Of a stretch of DNA of 64,000 nucleotides, positions 23,707-37,945 are shown one piece after another; the first letter of the stretch is position 1, and each line of letters begins with the position of its first letter. Position numbers and translations under genes: made by a program. The stretch comes from Moringa oleifera. Lineage: Eukaryota; Streptophyta; Magnoliopsida; Brassicales; Moringaceae. The notes under the pieces were generated by a model that was not told where the DNA came from, made no database searches, and worked only from the letters and a program-made list of their open reading frames with translations. The DNA lies in the NCBI GenBank assembly GCA_021397835.1, contig JAJFZO010000087.1:6854001-6918000 (forward strand), in the 5' to 3' direction.

Positions 23707-26220
23707 TCCAATTTTTTATTAGGTGAATTATATGTTAAGTCGAATTTTAATCAATTCTTGGGCCTGATTAACCATACCAAATGAATTATTAGGTCTAACT
23801 AATTGTTAGCCTCAACGCTATGTTCGACCCAATTAAATGTTAGATCCAATTAATTTTTGTGGCAATCAATATATATGAGATTTAGATAATTATTTGGTCT
23901 AATTAATTATTATGCTCAGTTATACATTCAGTTGAATTATATTTAGGTCCAACTTATTTGTGAACCCAATTATGTAGTGGATTCATGTAACTTATGTCCA
24001 ATTAAATCTTAAACCTATTTAAATCTTATTCATAATTAAATTTTGAGAGTAATTAATTATTAAGCTCAACTAATTCTTAGATCTAATTAATTATTAATTC
24101 AATTATATCTCAAATCTAATTATATCTTACACTACGTTGGTTATTGACTACAAATATATTTAAATCTCAATATTATATGAAACTCAACTTTTTTTTGGTC
24201 CAATTTAGATATTAGACCTAATTAGTTCTTAAAAAAATTAAATTTTAAGCACAATCAATTAGACTCAATTGATTGTTAGGTCATAATTATTTGCTCTAAT
24301 TAATTATTAGGCTCAATTGCATCTTAAGTTTAAATTTTATCAAGTCTAATTATATATTAAGCATAATTATATATTATGGCGCTTTTTTTGTTTTTGCTAA
24401 ACTCAATTAAATTTGAGGCTCAATAAATTATTTTATCCAACCATTTGCCTAATGAATTTATTAGGTTCAATTACACATTAGGCTCAATCATTTATTAGGA
24501 TCATTTAATTCTTAGATATAATTATATACTAAGCTCAATTTTTTTATTGTTATCCAGGTAGTTGTTAGGCTGAATTATATATTAGGCCCGCTTACTTTTT
24601 AGGTTTAACTAATTCAATAGAATCAATTATATTTTAGACTTAATTAATTATTTGGTCTAATTATATTTTAGGTCGATTTATCAAGTCAATTTAAATTTTA
24701 AGATCAATTAATTATTAGGCTCAATATATTGTTAGACCCAATTCAAATTAATTGTTATGTTCAATTATATGATCTTAAGCGTAATTAGCTTTGAAACGCA
24801 GTTGCTCTTGGGTCATGCACTACAAGCTTAATAATTATTAGACCCAATAAATATTAGGTCTAATTAATTATTAGGCTAACTTACATTTCAAACTTATTCA
24901 AAAAATATCCAATTATGTATCCAACTAAATTATTTATTTGGCTAATTATATCTCTAAGTCTAAATTATGTGTGTCTTGTATACCATAGGTATAATTATAT
25001 ATAAACTCTAATTATATTATATGTCAAATATTTTAAGCTCAATTAAATCTCATGTCTAATTAATTTTAGGTCTAATTATATCTTAACTAACTATTTATTA
25101 AGCTTAATTACACGTCAAGTTATTAGTTGGCCTAATGCATATTAGCCTCATTATTTTTGTCCCTAAGCCCTAATTATATCTATGTCAATTTTTTTAGATC
25201 TAATTTATATATTAAACATAATTTCATAAGATCTAATTAATTTTGAGACATAATCAAATTTGAGGCTCAATTAATTGTTAGGTTTAATTAATTGTTGGAT
25301 TCAAAAAAATCTTATGCCTAATTCTTTATTGGGCCAATTTAGTTCCTATGCCCAATTATATATTTAAGTCAATTATTTATCATGTCAAATTAGACATTAA
25401 ACCCAATTTTTAATCATATATAATCAAATCTTATGACTAATTAATTACAAGGCCTAATGAAATACTAAATGCAATTAATTATTGTATTACATATTTAGTC
25501 TATTTAAATATTAAATTAAATTAATTTTTGGGTATAATTAATAAATTTTTAGTCCAATTACTTGTTATATCCAATTAATTTTTTTATTCAATTCGATCTT
25601 AAATTGGATCATTGTATGGATCCTATTATTTCTTAGTCTCAATTCATTCTTAACCATAATTATGTTATGGGTTCATATAGGCTATGCCCAATTATATCAT
25701 GGATTTATGCATGTTACATCTATTATAGAGTTGGCTCATGTACATCACATCTAAATAAATTTTGAAATTAATTATATTTTAGACCAAATCATCTAGTAGT
25801 TTTATTTTGTTTTTAGTTCAAATTATAGATTAAGCTTAATTATCTATTAAATCTAATTATTAGTAAGCTTAATTTTTATTAAACTAAATTAATTGTTAGT
25901 CATAATTAAATTTGTGACTAAATTAATTATTAGGTTCAATATTTTATTAGTCTTAATTATGTATTAAGATCAATTATATATTAAGCATTTTTTTATTAAA
26001 CTCAATTAAATCCTAGTCTTAATGAATTTTTTTAGGCAACAAATTCTTAGGCCTAATAATTTGTTTGATCAAATTAATTATTATGTTCAATTACACATCA
26101 GACTAAAATATTTCTTAAGCTTATTTTGTCCTTAAGCCTAATTAGATATTATGCCCAATTTCTTTAGACTCAATTAAATATTAGACCTAATTAATTATTT
26201 GATGCAATAAATTATTTAAT
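23707..26220 (-). repeat. 17-bp satellite block, B orientation
   Basis: B monomers begin straight after block U (TCCAATTTTTTATTAGG near 23707). The block matches 54606-57150 in copy 2/3, including the unusual CTTTTTTTGTTTTTGCTAAA phrase (about 24382, and 55292). At 25878 it enters the phrase that opens the window, marking the start of higher-order copy 2. No gene is seen. Confidence 0.86.
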
Positions 26221-29200
26221 CAAATTAATTATATTTAAGATATAATTGAGCCTTACAATTAAGGTTGAGCATGCAAGAGCCTAACAAATAGTTAGACCTA
26301 AGAACATAGCCTATAATATAATTGGACCCAAATTATAATTTGACTTTACAAATAATTAAATCAAATAGATAATTAGGCCTAATAGTCAATTATAGGGTTT
26401 TAAGATACAATTTGGTCTATCATGAATGAAACAAAGAAATAATTTACCTAAAAAAAATTACCTTGATGTATTAATGGGCCTACAAATTTATCATAATTAG
26501 TTCTAACATGTGATTGAACTTAACAATTAATTAGAATAGATAATTTATTGCTCTAAATAATTAATTAGGCATAATATTTAATTGAGCCCACTAAAAAATT
26601 AAACTTGGGAATGAAAGACCTAACAAATGATTGACTCTATTATGTAATTGAGCCTAAAAATTAATTGGACCATAAGATTTATTGGGCTAACAAACAAGTT
26701 CAAATATTAATTGACTCTAGAAATTAATTGGACTTAAAAAAATTGAGCTTAATAAATAATTAGGCATAAGATGTAATTAAGCCTAACAATTAATTTGGCT
26801 TAATAATGAATTAAGCTTAAGATTTAATTGTATCTAAGAATTAGTTGAATATTAGATATAACTAGACCTAATAAAAAAACTAGGTTTAATATATCATTCA
26901 TCCTAATAAATAATTGGCCTTAAGCACAAAATGACATTAATACATAATCCAACCTAAAATATAACTAGTCATACAATTAAGATGATTTAAAATATAATTA
27001 GATTAATAATTGATTAAGCTTAGCGTGCATGAGCTTGACAAATAATTGGACCTAGAAATAAATTGGGTTTGAGGTATAATTGGACCTAAATTTTAATTGA
27101 ACATAATCAATAAAATAGTAATGCTTAAGATATAGTTGAGTATATCATGCATGAAATTGAGAAATGCTTTAGTCCAAGAAAAAAAATTGAACCTGAGATA
27201 TATTAATTAGGCTTAAAATTAAATGGACCAAATATGTTATTGAGTCAAGCAGTTAATTGAACCAAATAATTAGTTTTGCTAAATTATTAATTGGACTAAG
27301 ATTTAATTAACGAAACAGACCTAACAAAGAATAAGTCTAGTGTGCAGTCAAGCCTAACAATTAATTGAACCTAACAATACATTAGGTTCATTATGCTAAA
27401 TAATTGATTGAGCTTACGATTTAATTAGGTTTAATAAAAAATTACGGTTAATAAATAGTTAAGTTTAATATGTAATTAGACCAAATAAAATATTGAATCT
27501 TTATACAATGCTATCGAATAAATAATTACACCGAACAAATAATTTAGCCTAACAATTAATTAAGTCATTTGCCTAAAAATTAGTTAAACATATTAACTAA
27601 TATCTCCGACTAAAAAGTTGGGCTTCACATATAATTGGTCTTAAAATATATTTGAACTCAATGATTTACTTGATCTGAGATATAATTAGGTTGGAGATGT
27701 AATTAAATTTAATAATTAAGCTTAAAATATAATTGGATCCAAAATTTAATAGATCTTAAGATATAATTAGACGTGGCATGCTTGAACTCAATACAAAATG
27801 AGCCTAGGATATGATCATATGCTCAAATTATAATTGAGCATAGTAACTATTTCGACCTCAATTCATTAATTGATCTTAAAAATTAATTGGATCTAATGGA
27901 TAATTGAACCAAATGTGCAATTGAGCCTAAAAATTCATTAGGTTTATCAATTTATTGGCTCAAATAATTATTTAAGCTGAAAATTAAATTGTATTTAATA
28001 AAAAAATTAGACTTAATATTTAATTTAGCTTAATGAATTAATTGGGTTTAATATATAATTTTTCCATTAAAATATTGGATTTAAGATGTAATTGAGCCTA
28101 ATAATTTATTAAACCTAGCAAATAATTTGACCTAACATTTAATTAAGTCTAATAATTAATTAAGCTTAAAATTTAATTTAGTGTAAGAATTAATTAAGCT
28201 TAGTTAAAAGTTCAGCTTTACATATAATTGGGCCTAAAAAAATTAAATTTTAATAATTAACTAGATTCAAGATATAATTGGGCTTGAGATATAAATGAGT
28301 CTAATAATTAATAACCCAACAATTAGTTAGGCTTAGCAACTAATTGATCTCAATAATTAATCAAGTCTAAGATTTAACTTTAACTAAAAATTGATTAGGC
28401 CTAAGATTTAATCGGGTTTAATAAAAAATTTGGTTTAATTTATATTTAGGCCTAATAAATAATTAACCTTAATCTATAACTGATAATTGACACTAATAAG
28501 TAACTGGTCCTAAAATGTAACTAAATCCAAGATTTAGTTTAGCAAAAGATATAATTGAGTGTAACATACTTGAACCTTGTACATAATTGAACCTAAGAAT
28601 GTAATGAGTATAAGATATAATTGAATCCCAACTATAATTCAACTTATGATCTAATTGAGTGTAATAATTAATCAAGCCTCAAAATTAATCGGGTCAAATA
28701 TGTAATTAAGATTAACAATTAATTGGCCTTAGTATACATTGAGCTTAATAATTAACTAAGCTTAACATTTGATTGGGTTTAAAACAATGAATTTACTATA
28801 AAATTTGACTAAATAAATAATTTAGGCTTATTAATTAAATAATATTTGTTAAGATATAATTAGACCTATAATTAATTAAAATTAAAATTTAATTGGACCA
28901 GAAAAACTAAACATACAATATAATTGCCTCACATATAATTGTACATATGACATCATGGGTCAAATATTATTGGAGTTGAGATATAATTGAGTCCAATAAA
29001 TAATTTGGTCTAATATATAATGGTGCCTAGTATGCACTAGTCCAAGATATAATTGGATCTAACATTTAATATGTCTAAATATTAATTGGGCCGATTATAC
29101 ATGAATAGAGTCAATGATTGGGCCTTAAAAATGAATTGGGACTAACATAAGTTAATTGCCCTTACTAATTTAATCGTGTACAAAATATAATTGGCTCTCC

Positions 29201-29390
29201 TATGTAATTAAGTCTAAGAATTATTTGCACGCAATAATTCATTGGATTTACCAATTCATTGAGTATAATAGTTAATTGAGCTTAAGATTTAATTAGGCTT
29301 AATTAAAAATTTGGTTTAATATATAGTTGAGCCATGTAAATATTTATATTTAATATAAAAACGGGTCAAAAAATGAAATGAGCCTAATAA
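26221..29390 (+). repeat. 17-bp satellite block, A orientation
   Basis: This is the copy-2 equivalent of 471-3913, shorter through several internal losses (for example around 27310 and 27715). The block ends abruptly at 29384-29392, where sequence matching 3905-3913 is joined to sequence matching 6485-6493. The shared word at the join is CTAATAAAT. No gene is seen. Confidence 0.86.
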
Positions 29391-32300
29391 ATTTTTAAAT
29401 CCAATTATTATATTTTAGGTTTAATTAATAAATATTGAATTAATTAATTATTGTAATCAGTTGTATCTTAAGCTTAATTATTTTACATATTTATTAGTTT
29501 TATTTCATTTTAAAACCCACTTATTGATTAAGTTCAATTATTTATTAGACCTAATTATATATAAAACTTAGTCTTTTATTAAGATCAATTAAACATTTTT
29601 CAACTAATTCTTATATGGAGTTAAATCTTAGGCTCGATTAATTAGTGAATTCAATTAAATTGTTAGGTCTAATTATTTGCTAGATCCAATTAATTATTAG
29701 GCTTAATTATATCTTCAATTCACTATTTTATTAGGTCCAATTGTATATCAAACATAATTATTTATTATACTGGATTATATATTAAACATATATTTTTTTA
29801 TTAACTCAATTAAATCCTAGGAATAATTAAATATTTGACCCAATAAATTAGGTCTAATTAGTTATGACACATAATAATAAATTAAGCTTAATTTTTAATT
29901 AGATTAAATTTTAAGACCCAATCAATTCTTAGTTACAATTAAATCTTAGGCCATATTCATTACTTGGCAGAATGAATTGTTTGGTTCAATTAACTGTCAA
30001 ATTAACTCTTTTAAGTTTAATTAATATATGCTTGGCTAAATTTGCTCATAGGTTGAATCACTTCTTAATTTCATACATGATAGACTCAGCAATATCTTAG
30101 GCTAATCATTTATTATAATTTCAATCCAATTATACCTTGTTCCAGTTGGTTGCTAGGTTCAAGTAATTATAGGCTCAATTATATCTTACATCTAATTAAC
30201 TATTAGACTTAATTATCTTTTAAGCCCAATTGTGTATAAAGCTCAGTAAGTTATTAGATCCAATTTTATACTACACATAATTTTTTATTGTGATCGATGG
30301 TATATTAAGTTTAATATTTATTAGATCTAATTAAATATTAGGCTCAATTAATTAGGTCCAACCAATTGTTGAACTAAAATAAATCTTAGCTTTAGTAATT
30401 TATTAGGCCAAGTTATATATTAAGATCAATTATTTAATAGATTAAACTATATATTAAGTTTAACTTTTTGTTAGGCCCCACTAAGATCTTAAATCTAATT
30501 AATTGTTACCATATTTTTACATTAAGTTCAATTTATTTAACCGGACTAATTATATATTTAGCCAAAACTTTTAATAAATACTCAATTAATTATTGAACCC
30601 AATGAATATCTAAGCCTAATAAATTGATAGTTCTACTTACTTGTTAGGCTTAATTACATATTAAGCCCAATTATTTTTGTGTCCAAATGATTCTTAAGTC
30701 CAATTAATATACATTAGGTCAAACTCATTTTTAAACTCAATTAATTATTAAGTCCAAGTTCATGCATAATACGTCAAATAAATTGTTAGATCTTACAGAT
30801 GTTAGACCCAATTAATTATTAGGCTTGACAATTATATCTCAAGTCCAATTATACTTAATGTATTACATTATAAGCCTAATTATATAGGACTTCTACTTAT
30901 ATCATATGTTCTTATGGCCTAATTAATTTTAAGTCTAATTGCATATTAGGCCATAATATTTATTAGGCTCAATTACATGTCAAATTATTTTTTGAACTCA
31001 TGCACATAAACCAAATTACTTTGATCAAATTAAGTAATAAGCCTAATTATATCCTTGATGTAACTGTCTCTCAGACCAAATTATATACTAATCCCAAGTT
31101 TTTAATTTGGCCTAATGAATCGTAGGACCAAATATTTATTAGGCCAAATTATATATCAAGTTTTAATTTTTATCAAACCTAATCAAATCATACACCTAAT
31201 TGATTATCAAGTCCAATGAGTATTAAGTCTAATTAATTGTAACATATTCGATCTAATTAAATATTTGATCCAATCAATTCTAAGCCCAATTAATAAAATT
31301 AGATATAATTAGTTATTTGGTCCAATTAATTATTATTCTTAATAATATCTTAAGTTCAATTATAATTTGAATCCAATTATATCTTGAGCTCAATTCATTT
31401 CTAGGCCCAATTATGTATTTAGTTCATGTATACTACACCCAATTATATATTACGTCTAATTAAATGTTAGACTAATTAAATTTTATGTCAATTTATCTAT
31501 TAGTTTCATTTGGTTCTTAGAACCAATTACAAATCAAGCCGAATTATTTCTTAAGCCTAATAATACATTAAGTCAAAATTTTGGGTGCATGTCAATTCAA
31601 TCTTAATCCCAATTATATTTTAGCCACAATTATTTATTAGTTTCTTTTTGTTCTTATATCTAATTATATATGAAATTCAGTTTTTTTTTAAATTATGCTC
31701 AATTAATTCTTGATCATAGTTAAATTTTGCATCCAATTAATTATTCAGCCTAATTAATTATTTGATCATTAATTTTTAAGATATATGACATATGAAACCC
31801 AATTATATCTTAGGCCTAATTAATTAATGGACATAAATATATTTTAGATGTAATTATTTATTAAGTTTAATTATATATTAAGCCCAATTAATTGTTAAGT
31901 CAAACTAATTCTTAGGCAAAATAAAATCTTAGGTCCAATAATTAGATTCAAGTAATTGTTAGGCCTAATTATTTGCTCGGTCCAATTATCCATTAGGCTT
32001 AATTACATCTTAAGTTCAATATTTTATTCAATTCAATTGTGTTAAGCCTAATTGTTTATTAAGCTTAATTATATATTAAACCAAATCTTTTATTAAACTC
32101 AAAAAAAATTTATTAACAGGTCAATTGATTATTTCACCAAATGAATTGCTGGCACAATGAATTATTAGTTCCAATTATTTGGTCTAATTAATTATTAGGT
32201 TAAATTACATATCACACTCAACCATTTTTATGGTACAACTAATTCCTAGGCGCAATTAATATATGGTAGGCTAAGTTACATATCACGCCCAATTATTTTT

Positions 32301-33480
32301 ATGGTCCAATTAATACATGGTAGGCTAAATTTCCTTCAAGATTGATTGATTTATCAATTTCATTTATGATAGATTCAATTAATTCTTAGACGTTATTATT
32401 TATTATTAGACCGAAATATTTATTGGATCCAATTATTTATATGACCTAATTATATTTTAAGTGTAACTAAAATTTGAGTTTAATTATATTTTAAGACTAA
32501 TTTATTCTTAAGTTTAATTATTTGTTGGGCTCATGCATACATGACCCAATTAATTTTTGGTCCACGTTCATTTTAAATCCAATTAATTATTGGATCCAAT
32601 TGTATTTTATATCTAATTATACAGTAAGCTCATTTAGTTTTTACCCACAATTATATATTAAGGCTAATTATTTATTACGATTAATTACATATTAAATCTA
32701 ATTGTTTATTATGCATAATTAATTTTTAGGCACAATTGAGTATTCGTCCACTTAATTATTAGGTCAAATTAACTTTTAGACTCAGTTACATCTTATGTCT
32801 ACTTAGCTGTAGAGCCCATTTCGTTCTTAAGCTCAATTATATGTTAATTCAATTATTTATTAGACTTGATTAGTGAAGTACAATTATTTAGAAGGCACAA
32901 TAATAAGTTAAGTCTAATTATTATATTATTTTAGGTCTAATTGTGTCTATGTTGAATTTATTCTTTGGCCTGATTATTTATTGTACTTCCACTTCTCAAG
33001 GCCAATTAGTTGTTGGACCCAACTATATTTTAAATATAATTATTTACATGACCTATTTAATTCTATGACATAATTATATATTAAATTATATTATTTGTTA
33101 GGCCCAATTATATATTGAGCCGAATTTGTTTATAGATAGATCAGGCACGCTAAGTCTAATTGTATCTTAGGCTTAAAAAATTGTTGGCTCCAATTATACT
33201 CTAAACTCAATTATATTTAAGGGTAAATTATTTATGAAGACTATTTCTTTCTTAGACTCATTATGTAGAAGGATCAATCATATGGTAAGCTTGATTATCT
33301 AACTAATTCTTAGGTACGCTTCTATCTTTAGCAGATTTAATTATTAGAATCAATTAATTGGTATGTCCAATTAAATTTTAGGTTCACTAATCACGAGGCT
33401 TAAGTATATCATCAGCCAATATATGTGTTAGGTCCACTTCATTTCTAGACCCAATTATTTCCTATTTTCAAGCAAAAAAG
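29391..33480 (-). repeat. 17-bp satellite block, B orientation
   Basis: After the join the block first follows 6490-6760, then continues for about 3.7 kb with no equivalent at that place in copy 1. The part at 29590-30120 resembles 18370-18900, and the TTTCATACATGATAGACT-like phrase recurs near 30070 and 32360, so the extra DNA is itself built from copies of known B blocks. The block ends around 33480 at the next telomere-like block. No gene is seen. Confidence 0.84.
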
Positions 33481-33562
33481 GTATAACTAATTTAAACCTT
33501 AAATCCTACCTTAAATCCCTAACCCTTGAACCCTAACCTCCTAAAACTTAAATCCTAAATGT
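33481..33562 (-). repeat. Short CCCTAAA-strand telomere-like stretch
   Basis: About 80 bp of words such as AAATCCCTAACCCTTGAACC and CCTAACCTCCTAAAAC are on the strand opposite to the block that follows. It sits exactly at the satellite/telomere-like boundary, so the telomere-like DNA flips orientation within its first 100 bp. Confidence 0.75.
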
Positions 33563-35690
33563 TACGATTAAATTTTATGGTTTTGGAGTTAAGGTTTGGG
33601 GGTTAAGATATATGAGATTTGGTTTAGGATTTAAGTTTTGGTGATTATGATTTAGTGGTTAGCTTTTAGCATGGATGACTTAAGGGTTTGGGGTTAGGAG
33701 ACATTGGTTATGTATTACGTTTAGGTTTTAAGGTTTAAGATTTGGGGTTTGGTGTTTACGGTTCATGATTTCGAGTTTGGGATTTAGAATGTTTGGATTA
33801 AGGATTAAGGCTTCGAGATTTAAAGTCTAAGGTTTATGGTTTAGGGTGTAGGGATTGTGGTGTAGGATTTAGTATTGAGGAGTTAGGTTTTAAGGATTAG
33901 TGTATAGGGTTTAGGGATTGAGCATTAGGGTTTTGGGTTTAATGGTTTAGGATAATGGCTTCATGATTAGGATTTAGAAAAAGGGTTTGAAGTTTAAGGT
34001 TTAGAAATTCGATTTAAGATTAGGATTAGGGTTTAATGGTTAGGGTTTAGTTCTTTGGGGTTTTGGTTAAGTCTTTATGCATTAGCATTAAGAGTTAGAG
34101 TTTAGAGTTTAGTGATTGAATAGCATCAAGGGATTATAGTTAGGGATTAAGGCTTTGGTGTTTTGGTTAAGGAATCACTTGTTAGGTTTAAGATTTGAAG
34201 TTTAGAGTTTAAAATATTGGGTTTAGGGTTTGTAAGCTAGGGTTTAGGGATTATCGTTTAGGTTTTAGGGTTTAGTGGTTACAGGTTAAAGTTTATGGTT
34301 TTGGGATTAGGATTTATGGCTTAGGAGCTAGGCTTTAAGTCTTTGAGGGTTAAGGTTTGGGCACCTTGGTTTAAGGTTTTAAGGTTAGGAGTTATGGTTT
34401 AGGTTTTAGGGTTTTGAGTTTTATGTTCGAGCTTTAGAGTTTCGTGTTTAAGGTTTGCTATTTGGAGTTTAGCATTAGGGATTAGGTTTTAAGGGTTAAG
34501 GTTTAGAATTTATGGATATAACATTATTGTTTTTGGTTTGAAGTTTAGGGTTATGGTTAAGGATGTATTTAGGATTTAGGGCTTCGGAGTTAGGATTTAA
34601 GGTTTAAAATTTTAGGCTTAGCACTTACAATTTAAGGGTCAAGATTTTGGGTTTAAGGTTAAGGAGTTTGGGTTGAAGGTGTAGGGTTTAAGGTTTAGTG
34701 TTTTGTGTCTAGAGTTTAGGGTTTAGAGTTCGTGGGTTAGAGTTTAAGGGCTTAGGTTTAGGGTTTAGAGTTAGCATTTAGATTTAGGATTTTAAGGTTT
34801 AGATTAAAGGTTTTGGAATTACGAGTTAAAATGGAGAGTTTCGAGTTTAAAGTTTAATGGTTAAGGGTTAGAGATTAGGGATTAGGGGTTAGGGTTAAGA
34901 GTTCTAGGTTTGGGTTTATAGTTTAGGTTTAAGGGTTACAATTTGTGATTAAGGGCTAGGCTTTAGGGTTTCTTTAGGTTTTAAGTTTAGGGATTAGGTT
35001 TAATGATTATAGTTTAGGATTAAGGGTTTAATTGTTAAGTCTTTCAATTTAGGATTTTAGGATTAGTGTTTAGCTGTTCCAAGTTAGTGTTTATGGTCTA
35101 AAGGTTTTGGATTATGGTTTAAAGGTCAAGCATTTGGATTTAGGAGTTAGGATTTAGGCGTTTGGTATTAGAGTTTAAGGGGTTGGGGGTTAGGATTAGG
35201 GTTTAAAGTTAAGGTTTAGGGTGAACATTTTAGGGTTTGTATTGAGGGTTTAGTGTTTATAGTTTAGTGGTAAAGGTTTGAGGTTAGGGTATAGGGTTTC
35301 AGTTTTAGGTGTTAGGCTTAGAGTTGGGAATTTTGCTTTTAAGGGTTACGATTTAGTGGTTAGGATTTAGGATTTGAGTGTTCATATTTAGCATTTAGTG
35401 TTTAAGGGTTTGGATTTGGGGTTTAGGGGCTAAGTGTTAGTGTTTAGGTTATATGGTTTAGGGTTGAAGGTTTAGACATTAAAGGGCTTAAAATTTAGGG
35501 CTTAAGGTTTAAAGGTTTAGAAGTTTGAGTTTCGGTATAGGGTTCAAGGTTTTAGGTTTAGAGTTTAGATGTCATGATTTCAGATTTAGAGTTTAAGGGT
35601 TAGGGTTTAAGGTTTAAAGTGTTGGAGGTTAAGGTTTAAGGCTTAATGTTTAAGGATTTGAGTTTAAGGTTTCCATTAAGGATTACGGTG
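33563..35690 (+). repeat. Degenerate telomere-like block (TTTAGGG strand)
   Basis: About 2.1 kb of degenerate TTTAGGG-type words on the + strand. It lies in the part of copy 2 that has no counterpart in copy 1, and no long match to the other telomere-like blocks was visible. It ends with AAGGTTTCCATTAAGGATTA and GGTGTAGAATTTTGAGTTTA before passing to A satellite. That closing phrase occurs again at about 38715. No gene is seen. Confidence 0.84.
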
Positions 35691-36335
35691 TAGAATTTTG
35701 AGTTTAAGATCTAAGTTTAATTAAGCTTAATAAAAAATTAGAGGAGACCAAAATTTTATTCTACCTAAGAATTAGAGAGGTCTAATATCTAATTGGGCTT
35801 TATACACACTTGGGCTTGATAACAAAATGGGCCTAATAAATCGTATGATATAATTGATTATAACAATTAATTAGACCATACAATGAATTAGGCATAACTT
35901 TTAATTGTGATTGAAACTTAGATGGGTTTAAAATTCAATTGGGCATGATGAAAACTTGTGCTTAATATTTAATTAATTCTAAAATAATTTGTTTCAATAT
36001 ATATTTTTCATAGGAACGAATTAAATCTTATATATAATTAGACTTAAGATATTATTGGGCCTTATAAATAATTAATTATAGTGGACAATTTGGCCTAATA
36101 ATAAATAATAAGGCTTACGATATAATTAAGTCTATCATGCTTGAAACAAAAAAATAATTCAAAAAAAGAATATCGAGCCTAACATTCATTAATTGGACCA
36201 TAAAAATAAGTGGGTTAATATGTAATAAAGCTTAACATTTTATTGGACAAACAATTTATTGCATCAAATAATTAATTATGCCTAAATTTAATTGAATTTA
36301 ATAAACAAAATTAAGTTTAATATATAATTAGGCCT
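35691..36335 (+). repeat. Short 17-bp satellite block, A orientation
   Basis: This ~640-bp A block runs parallel to about 39070-39715 and about 7060-7620 (ATTTTATTCTACCTA, then GTCTAATATCTAATTG, then ATGATATAATT). It is wedged between two telomere-like blocks of opposite strand. It appears to be a truncated extra copy of the beginning of the A block at 38716. No gene is seen. Confidence 0.82.
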
Positions 36336-37236
36336 CAACCCCTTACCCTGAAGCCCTAAATCTTAAATGCTAAACTCTAAACCCTTACCCATAACCTCAA
36401 AATCCTAACCCCAAATATTAAACATTGAATGCCGAATCCTGAACCTTAAATCTTTAAACATTAAAAACGAAACCATAAACCCAAAACCTTAAAACCTCAG
36501 CCCTAAACCCAAATGCCTAAACCTAATCCTTGAGCTGTAAACACTAAATCTTAATCCCTAAACACTAATCACAGAACCTAATATCCTTAACCGCTCACCC
36601 TAAAAACCCGAATCCTAACCCCTAAACCAAAATCCTTGACCATAAACCTTAACCACTAAATATTAAACCATTAAATCTAAACACTAAAACTTAAATGATA
36701 ATCTCTCAACCTTTAATCTTAAGCCTTAAACCCTAAACCATAAACCCAAACCTTAACTCATAAATCTCAAACACTAAACTCAAAACCCTAACCCATTTAT
36801 AGAAGTAATCCCAAACGAAAACCCAAAGCCCTAAACCTTGAATGCTAAACCTAATCCCAAAACAATAAACTTTAAACCCTAAACCTTAAGCTAACCGAAA
36901 AACACTTAGTCCTTAACTGAAATCCCAAAGCCTTAGACCCTAAACCCTAACCTTAACCCCTAATCCTAATCCCAAACCCAAAACTCGACTCTTAAAACTT
37001 ACAACCCTAAATTCTAAAGATTCACCCTTAAACCCTAAACACTAAACTTGGAATTCTTAGCCATGCTAAATCCTAACCTGTAAACCCAAATCCAAAATCC
37101 AAAATTGTAAACCCTAACCTTTAAATTGAAACACGTAAACCCTAAACCTTAATCCTAACCATAACTAGTAAACATTAAACCCTAAACCCTAACCTCTAAA
37201 GTATAAACCTCAACCTTTAAAGCCTACACATTAAAT
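36336..37236 (-). repeat. Degenerate telomere-like block (CCCTAAA strand)
   Basis: About 0.9 kb of AACCCTAAACCTTAACCC-type words, the C-rich telomere strand on +. This is the only long telomere-like stretch in the window in this orientation. It meets the preceding A satellite at about 36335 and flips at about 37237 to the TTTAGGG strand, near a G-rich GGGGTATGGGGGTC phrase. No gene is seen. Confidence 0.85.
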
Positions 37237-37945
37237 TCTAAGGGGTATGGGGGTCTAAATCTTATTGTTTATGGTTCAAAGCCTAAGATTTACAATTTCA
37301 GGTTTAGGTGTTTAGCTTTAAGGGTTAGAATTTAGTACTTAAAGGTTAGGAGTCAGGGTTTAGGGCTTTGGTTAGAGTTTAGCGTTTAAGGTTTAGTATT
37401 TGGGATTTAACGATTAAGGGTTATGGTTTAGGGATTAGGTTTCAGGGGTTAGGAGTTATGGTTTAGAGTTTATAGTTTGGCATTTAGAGTTCACGGTGTA
37501 AGGAATTGCGGTTAAAGTTTAAGGTGAAGGTTTTGAGTAGGGTCTAAGGCAAAGTCTTAATGGTTGGGATTGAGAGTTTGTGTTTAGGATTTAGGGGCTA
37601 AAGTTTAAGGTTTAAGGTTTAGATTTAGGGGTTTTAACTTTAAGGGTTAGGATTTAGGTTTAGGATTTGTAGGTTTAGGGTTTAGACTGTTAGGGGGTAG
37701 GGTTTAAGGGTTAGGATTTAGGGTTTCATAGTTAAAGTTTAGTGTTCAAGTTTTATGGTTTAAGGTTGAGGGGTTAGGCATTAGTTTTTAAGGTTTAAAG
37801 GTTAGGGGGGATGATTTAGGGATTAAGAATTAGGGTTTAGTCATTAGGCTTTAAAGTTTAGGATTTTAAGTTTAAGTCTAGGGTTTACAGATTATGATTT
37901 TAAATTTAGCGTTTAAAGATTAGGGTTTATGGTTTAGTGTTTACT
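37237..37945 (+). repeat. Degenerate telomere-like block (TTTAGGG strand)
   Basis: About 0.7 kb of TTTAGGG-type words follow the inverted block back to back, giving a (CCCTAAA)n-(TTTAGGG)n arrangement. The block gives way at about 37945 to non-satellite DNA. No gene is seen. Confidence 0.83.

Larger units (their letters stand above)
1..25877. repeat. Higher-order repeat, copy 1 (about 25.9 kb)
   Basis: This is the first copy of a composite unit whose opening bases recur near 25878 and 56805. Its order is B-A-B-A (with an inserted 790-bp element)-A-B-telomere-like-U-B. Landmarks shared with the later copies include the B/A switch near 470, the 9091-9880 element, the telomere-like block with the same internal word order, and block U. 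By eye, matched stretches agree at roughly 85-90% with small indels. The phase of the unit is arbitrary because the window happens to open at this point. Confidence 0.8.

Noticed and set aside
28493..28675. 60-codon frame on the minus strand
   Set aside because: It is chance read-through of A satellite, and the equivalents near 2870-3050 and 58765-58945 do not keep the frame.
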